DNA of 64,000 nucleotides. Origin: Camellia lanceoleosa (lineage: Eukaryota > Streptophyta > Magnoliopsida > Ericales > Theaceae). Position 1 is the first letter of the stretch, and each line of letters begins with the position of its first letter. Location: NCBI GenBank assembly GCA_025200525.1, contig CM045763.1, positions 66,537,018 through 66,601,017 of the forward strand, written 5' to 3'. A program made the translations under genes and the position numbers. This document shows positions 59,301 through 64,000 of this stretch, piece after piece. The notes under the pieces were generated by a model. It had not been told where the DNA came from, made no database searches, and saw nothing but the letters and a program-made list of their open reading frames with translations.

Positions 59301-61145
59301 GCAAAATTTCTTAGGATGTGTTTGGTTCATGGATTTGAGGAGGGAAAACGAACAGAATAAGCAAAGGAAGTCATCATTTCTTGTTTGATTACCATGGAAA
59401 ATAATGAAGAAAAGACAATATAACGAAAGTAATGGAGAAATTTTCATTCCTTATCCTCTTTTCCATTATTTATTTCTTTTCAATGACTTATTATCTGAGT
59501 TCATAAAAAGTTTAATCCAACATTTTTCCTAAGTAGGAGGGGGGAAAAAGAAAGGACGACAGTTTTCCTCACCTTCGTTTCCTTTTCCCCAAATCCAAGT
59601 TCCAAACAAAGTCTTATAATAATCATAGATTCCGAATACCATGCCTTTTCAACAGTTAGAAATAAATTAATCAACCAAATAGAAAATATTTGACAGCTCA
59701 CAAAAAAAGAGTATTTGAGAAAAGATAAAGAAGAGTTGGTGTAAAAGCCATTTTACCTTGAATGTCATCATATTAAATAATGAGATTTTCCCTCCTGAGG
59801 CTGACATTACATAAGAGTCATTCTTCGATAGTGCAAAGCAGGGAACAGCATCTTCAGGATTTGTATCGCTAACATCATTCATCATCAATATTCCACTTGA
59901 AGGTTGCCAGAGCTGTGGTGCAACACTAGTAGTTGCCTACAACAAAGAGGCAAAGGCAAATTGGGTGTACTTGTGTAAGCGACAAGCTTATGAATATTAA
60001 TTTCATAGAATTGCAATGCAATGCAAGTTTCTTGCACAGATGACTAAATATACCTTGCCAGACACATTCCGTTCATTTCTCTGCCATTTCCAGAGTCTGT
60101 GCACTGCATTGGCTGACAGTGTCAAAATCGCAAGTCCTGAATTTGTATAGATCATCTTAGAAACCTGAAACAAGGGGGGAGGGGGAGAGAACATAAGAAT
60201 GTAGAACACAAGGAACCAAATTAAGTTCAAAAGGAAAACCCAAAAAAGAAAAAAAAAAAAAAAAAAAAAAAAGCTCAATAAATTTTCAAATCTCTACTCT
60301 AGAGAAAGTATCAAGCAACACAAAGTAAAAGAGAAACTATTGCGTGTTGTGTTGCAAGAACATCCAAGATTTCTGTTGCAAGTAAAAATCTTCGAAGATC
60401 CTTTTCGTAGGGGTGGTTTGAGATGATCTAAATAAGTACACTTTTTAACTTTTATAAAATATGGGTTGGATATGGGTTGGGTTTGAAGTGATGTGATAGA
60501 GAGATCATGTGACTTAAATAAGATGATGTGACTTAAATAGGATAGTGACTTTTTGACATTTTTAAATTATGACAAACAAGGCCTTAGTCTACATACAGAT
60601 CATTCAGTCAAAAGCACTTTCTGGTGCCACTGCCTTTTTCAGTGATGTTGATTTAAGTCCAGAAAACAAATGCATGAGTGGAATGTGTCTAAATTAATTA
60701 AATTGTCCGATTTTGAAATTTTTATGCAGGAAGAAATCTAATCAAATTAATCAAATAACTGATGGTTAAGCAATAAAAAATACTCCCCCCATCCCATTTT
60801 ATGAGTGCCTACTTTCCTTTTTAGAAGTCCCATTTTATGTGTCCAACCAAGTTTTAAAATTCATAAAAGTTTAATCTGCTCTTCCCCAAATTACTGTTCT
60901 TTAAGTTCATATTCTAAGTACAATCCCAATGTCCCAAGAATTTATTCAAACAAGAGAAAGGGCTTTGTGAGAATCTATTACTCAAAGAAAAGATGCTTTT
61001 TGTATGCTGTGCCGCATAAAAATGGGTCATAGGGAGTAAAAAATAAATAAAATGAAACAAACAAATTATAGCTGCTATTAATGCATCTATGCAGTTTCTT
61101 TATTAACTAAACTTAAGGATGTAGTCAACAGCATAATTAGGCAAA

Positions 61146-61179
<34 letters not shown>

Positions 61180-61240
61180 GATGAAGCAAGCAAATTATTA
61201 ACTAAACTTAAGGATGTAGTCAACAGCATAATTAGGCAAA

Positions 61241-61274
<34 letters not shown>

Positions 61275-63031
61275 GATGAAGCAAGCAAATTATTTAAAAA
61301 AAAGAGAGAGAGAAGAAAGCAGACAGCATTCCACTAATAACATAAACAACCAAAGCACACATTGAATTATACAGAAGATTGTAAAGAGGAAAAATCAATC
61401 CAATAATTTCTAATAGGCCAACCTTTGTTGCTGTCATATTATCCGGAAGCCTTAGGGATCGGCATTGTGATGGTTCATTGATTTCTGTCAGTTTCCAGAT
61501 CCTGGATTTGTCTACTGACTCATCAGCAATTCTGGGTTTTATGTCTACCAAACTTCGATTGTCACCATTCTACAATAGCCAAAAGGTCAAAATTGATCAT
61601 TGAATGAGCAAACATTCTAGTAAAGCTAGTTGCAAGCACATGATGCAGACTTATCACAATGACACGAAATAGTACGCATAATTACATTTAAAAAATACAT
61701 AAATCAAAAGAACAAAGGTGCTCTGTTAAAAAACTGGGTTCCTCACAATTGAGACAACACTCACCATTGCAACAATGGATGCCATTGGAGCTCGATCTAC
61801 GATGCTCGATCCGACAGGTGCATTAGCAGCACCAAATGTTCCCATTGTAGGAGCCTATTCAAATATGATATCAGTAATATATTTGCACAAAAAATGCAAA
61901 AGTTTACAAACAATGTACCTTCGCAACAGCAACAGAGCCAACTCTAGAAGTATCAAACGAACGATTTTCAACCGTCCGTAGTAGCCTGATGCCATCTGTA
62001 TTTGCTAGGATTTTGATACCATTCTCATTTGTTGAAACAGCCATAAACATACCTTCCTTGTTGAATCGGATACAGGGAGAAGCCTAGACAAATAGTAAAA
62101 AATAAGAACAGTTGATCATGTCAGACAGATCTACAATGAGGCTATGTTTGGATGGCAGGAATCCTGAGGTGGAATGAGAATATGATTCCAAAGTTTGGAA
62201 CGGAATAGAATAAGAACGTGATTCCTGATTACCTCTTCTACCAGGAATCGCATTCCCAAACTAAGCTGGAATTTGATCCCTGTCGTCCCCTATGATAATT
62301 TCACATTCTTGGAGGAACGTTGACTATTTAAGAGTAAAAAAGTTAGTTGGACCCACAATTTTGAATTTTTATCAATTTTAGATAGATAATTCCTATCTAA
62401 ACCAAACACATGAATAACATTGATACTGGAATTCTATTTCTAGCAATGTGATTCCTGGTAGCGAGATTCCTATTCCCTCCATTTGATTCCAACCATCCAA
62501 ACAAAGCTTGAGTGACATGAATCTAACAATTACCGGTAATCCACCCTCAGCATCAATAGTTGTCAATAAGTTAACATTGTCCATTTCCCAAAATTTGACC
62601 ATGAACTCATCACCAGCAGCCAAGACTCTATTCTTTGTGGTATCAAATTGCACAACACCCACGGATCGCTTTCCAAGACCATGATAAATCGCTTGACAGC
62701 TCCTCACTTTCATTCCATTCCACAAGAAATGAATCTCCTTCTTTATTGGTCCCACAAGAGAACAACCTATCAGGTGCCCATTTGATGAAACCAATCCTTT
62801 AGTTGAGAATGCCATATTTAGCAAATATCAAACCCTCATCCCTAACCCCAAAAATACAAAAAAGGCAACGGAAAAAGTAGAACGTAGGAATCATTTTTTG
62901 AACCTGGTCCCATCAGCACTGTATGACATTGTGATGGATGAATGACCTGGAGCATCATAGTCAACTCTAGAACCCATGTCATCATACAACCACGCCTTTA
63001 TTTTCCCATCAGTTGCCGTAGAAAAAATAAA
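56306..63031 (-). CDS. TPR: TOPLESS-RELATED co-repressor, C-terminal half (5' part beyond the window)
   Basis: Twelve exons on the minus strand: 63031-62904, 62766-62534, 62083-61919, 61854-61765, 61569-61423, 60164-60054, 59936-59757, 58979-58851, 58647-58552, 57928-57740, 57005-56839, 56504-56306, all GT-AG. They encode the WD40 half of a Groucho/TUP1-type co-repressor: KIKAWLYDDMGSRVDYDAPG, GVVQFDTTKNRVLAAGDEF, SRIWKLTEINEPSQCRSLRL, YVMSASGGKISLFNMMTF, SNVLNVLVSSGADSQ, ending SDQPQR. TPL/TPR proteins bind EAR motifs through an N-terminal LisH-CTLH part, here outside the window, and recruit histone deacetylases in auxin, jasmonate and other pathways. The C-terminal sequence looks nearest the TPR2/TPR3 group. 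Exon 62766-62534 is 233 bases and lacks two single bases (near 62690 and 62702), which breaks the frame. Confidence 0.88.
56580..56815. repeat. Repeat rich in GATTCGATTCA-type words in a TPR intron
   Basis: Dense in GAATTG, GATTCA and TGAATC words, with AATCGTATGAATCAAATCGA. A related stretch (ATTGAATCGCACGATTCACA) lies at 63680-63850. Probably two copies of one worn element. Confidence 0.5.
57474..57664. mobile_element. hAT-like MITE in a TPR intron
   Basis: GGTTGGTGCAGCTT at the left and, reversed, GGTTTGTTTGGTGCAGCTTT at the right form inverted ends of a 190-bp insert; TTTGAC borders both sides. A left-end relative (GGATTGGTGCAACTT) starts near 63578. Confidence 0.6.
59314..59613. mobile_element. 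PIF/Harbinger-type MITE in a TPR intron
   Basis: Ends GGATGTGTTTGGTTCATGGA and, reversed, GACTTTGTTTGGAACTTGGA; TTA flanks both sides (59311-59313 and 59614-59616). It is 300 bp with a non-coding interior. Confidence 0.8.
60409..60586. mobile_element. Small dispersed MITE-like repeat, copy 4
   Basis: Shares GGGTTGGATATGGGTTGGGT and GATGATGTGACTTAAATAGG with copies 1-3 and ends CAAACAAGGCCTTA. Located in a TPR intron. Confidence 0.7.
61102..61291. repeat. Perfect 95-bp tandem duplication with GT/GA microsatellite
   Basis: The unit starting ATTAACTAAACTTAAGGATG (61102) is repeated from 61197. Both copies have the same number of GT and GA steps. Located in a TPR intron. Confidence 0.9.
62140..62508. 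mobile_element. MITE with TGA flanks in a TPR intron
   Basis: Ends GGCTATGTTTGGATGGCAGG and, reversed, AGCTTTGTTTGGATGGTTGG; TGA borders both sides. It is 369 bp. The interior carries GGAATC/GATTCC words in both orientations. Confidence 0.75.
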
Positions 63032-64000
63032 CTGGAATAAAAAAAGGTAGAAGTTTTTAAAAATTAAAAATAAAAAATAATAATAAAAAAAGAAGAAGTC
63101 CAACAACCCTAATAAGGCTGTCTTAAAAGTGATGAATTTTGATAATTACGGTGCAAGAAACACCCTACAACTTCAAGTCCCATGATACGTTAAACCTCTT
63201 GGACTTTAATACTCATGTCTGAGACAAGTAAACCCCTCGAGAGTTTCAGATCCTTCAAACATACAGATGACTACACCACATGGGATATGGACAGTTAAAA
63301 AAAGTCAATGACTAGAGCTAGAATGGCTTTGGCATATGTGGTACGTTTAGACCTAGATCAAAAAGAATTTTTAAAAAAAAAAAAAAAAATCTTCTAATGG
63401 ATATTCTTAAAACAAAGAAAAATCATAGCTTTCCCATTTATCAAAACATGTCTCCATTAGCTTTTGATCATGACCACAGCTACTTTGACTAAACTCTAAA
63501 TAAGCATAGCTGTATGTAAACTTAATCATGTTAAATACACTAAAAATAGGTCAGATTTGAGTAGTTTGACATAGGCGGATTGGTGCAACTTATATAAGCT
63601 GCTTATTATAGCTGCTTCTTTTTTTATTTGGGGAAGTCTATACTAGTTTTTGGTACAACTTCTGCTTACAACTTATTAGCTCTGTTATCAGAATCTTACG
63701 ATTTGCGATTCGATTTGCAATTTTTGCAAAATTGATACGAATATATGGTTGAATCTATTTTGGAAGTGAATCTTTATTGAATCGCACGATTCACAATTGA
63801 TTCACAATTCGATTCACTTTTTGCGATTCATGTAATTTTTGAAATTATTGTGTCCGACATATTTTTGACTTTATTTTTTCTCCATCTTTTTAGTAAAAAT
63901 GACATAATACAACTTTCAATAGCGTTTAATATCAAAATAACCAGCATATATACATGATTTGTTGTTATTTTAGTGATCATGGAGTTTTTAATAAGATCCA
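63032..64000 (-). other. TPR intron running to the window end
   Basis: No exon is recognised after 63031. It holds a relative of the hAT-like MITE left end (from 63578) and of the GATTCA-rich repeat (63680-63850). Confidence 0.6.

Overview
The window is eukaryotic, from a eudicot plant nuclear genome. Evidence: three recognisable plant genes built of short exons with GT-AG introns, AT-rich intergenic DNA, many microsatellites and MITEs, a tRNA-derived SINE, and Ty3/Gypsy and Ty1/Copia retrotransposons. I cannot name the species.

1-23.3 kb is one large decayed Ty3/Gypsy element read on the minus strand. It is bounded by long terminal repeats (237-3249 and 18969-23252) and by a 5-bp target duplication, GAAGG. 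Gag, protease, reverse transcriptase, RNase H, a second archaeal-type RNase H and integrase follow in order, which is the Tat lineage. Between integrase and the 3' LTR lie two genes on the opposite (plus) strand, each with introns: PMD-A (4716-8405) and PMD-B (9226-10514). Both resemble plant mobile domain proteins. A GGCCGGCC-rich module containing a palindrome related to GGTGGCCGGTCGGCCACC occurs upstream of both genes and again inside the LTR. An intron of PMD-A holds a three-part 81-bp tandem array. All reading frames of the element are now broken.

23.3-32 kb has a GA/CT-rich GC island with a G-quadruplex motif, then the 3' half of a decayed Copia element on the plus strand (24.7-28.6 kb), then AT-rich DNA with two copies of a small dispersed repeat.

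32.5-40 kb is an MBD10/MBD11-like methyl-CpG-binding-domain gene on the minus strand: two coding exons separated by a 6.5-kb intron that holds LINE 3' ends, a local duplication and microsatellites. 40-46.8 kb is mostly AT-rich intergenic DNA with a TTA-flanked MITE, a Copia RT/RNase H remnant (minus) and a 100-N assembly gap.

46.8-53.8 kb is an eleven-exon BRIZ1-like gene (BRAP2-type RING plus UBP zinc finger ubiquitin ligase, plus strand). 56.3-64 kb is the 3' half of a TOPLESS-RELATED co-repressor gene on the minus strand, running off the window end. These two genes converge; between them sit two fold-back elements, a MITE and a SINE with a perfect 15-bp target duplication.

All three host genes have intact splice sites but carry one or more small frameshifting indels, several in short homopolymers. 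This points either to base-level sequence errors or to a decaying duplicated segment, and is the main caveat for using the gene models.
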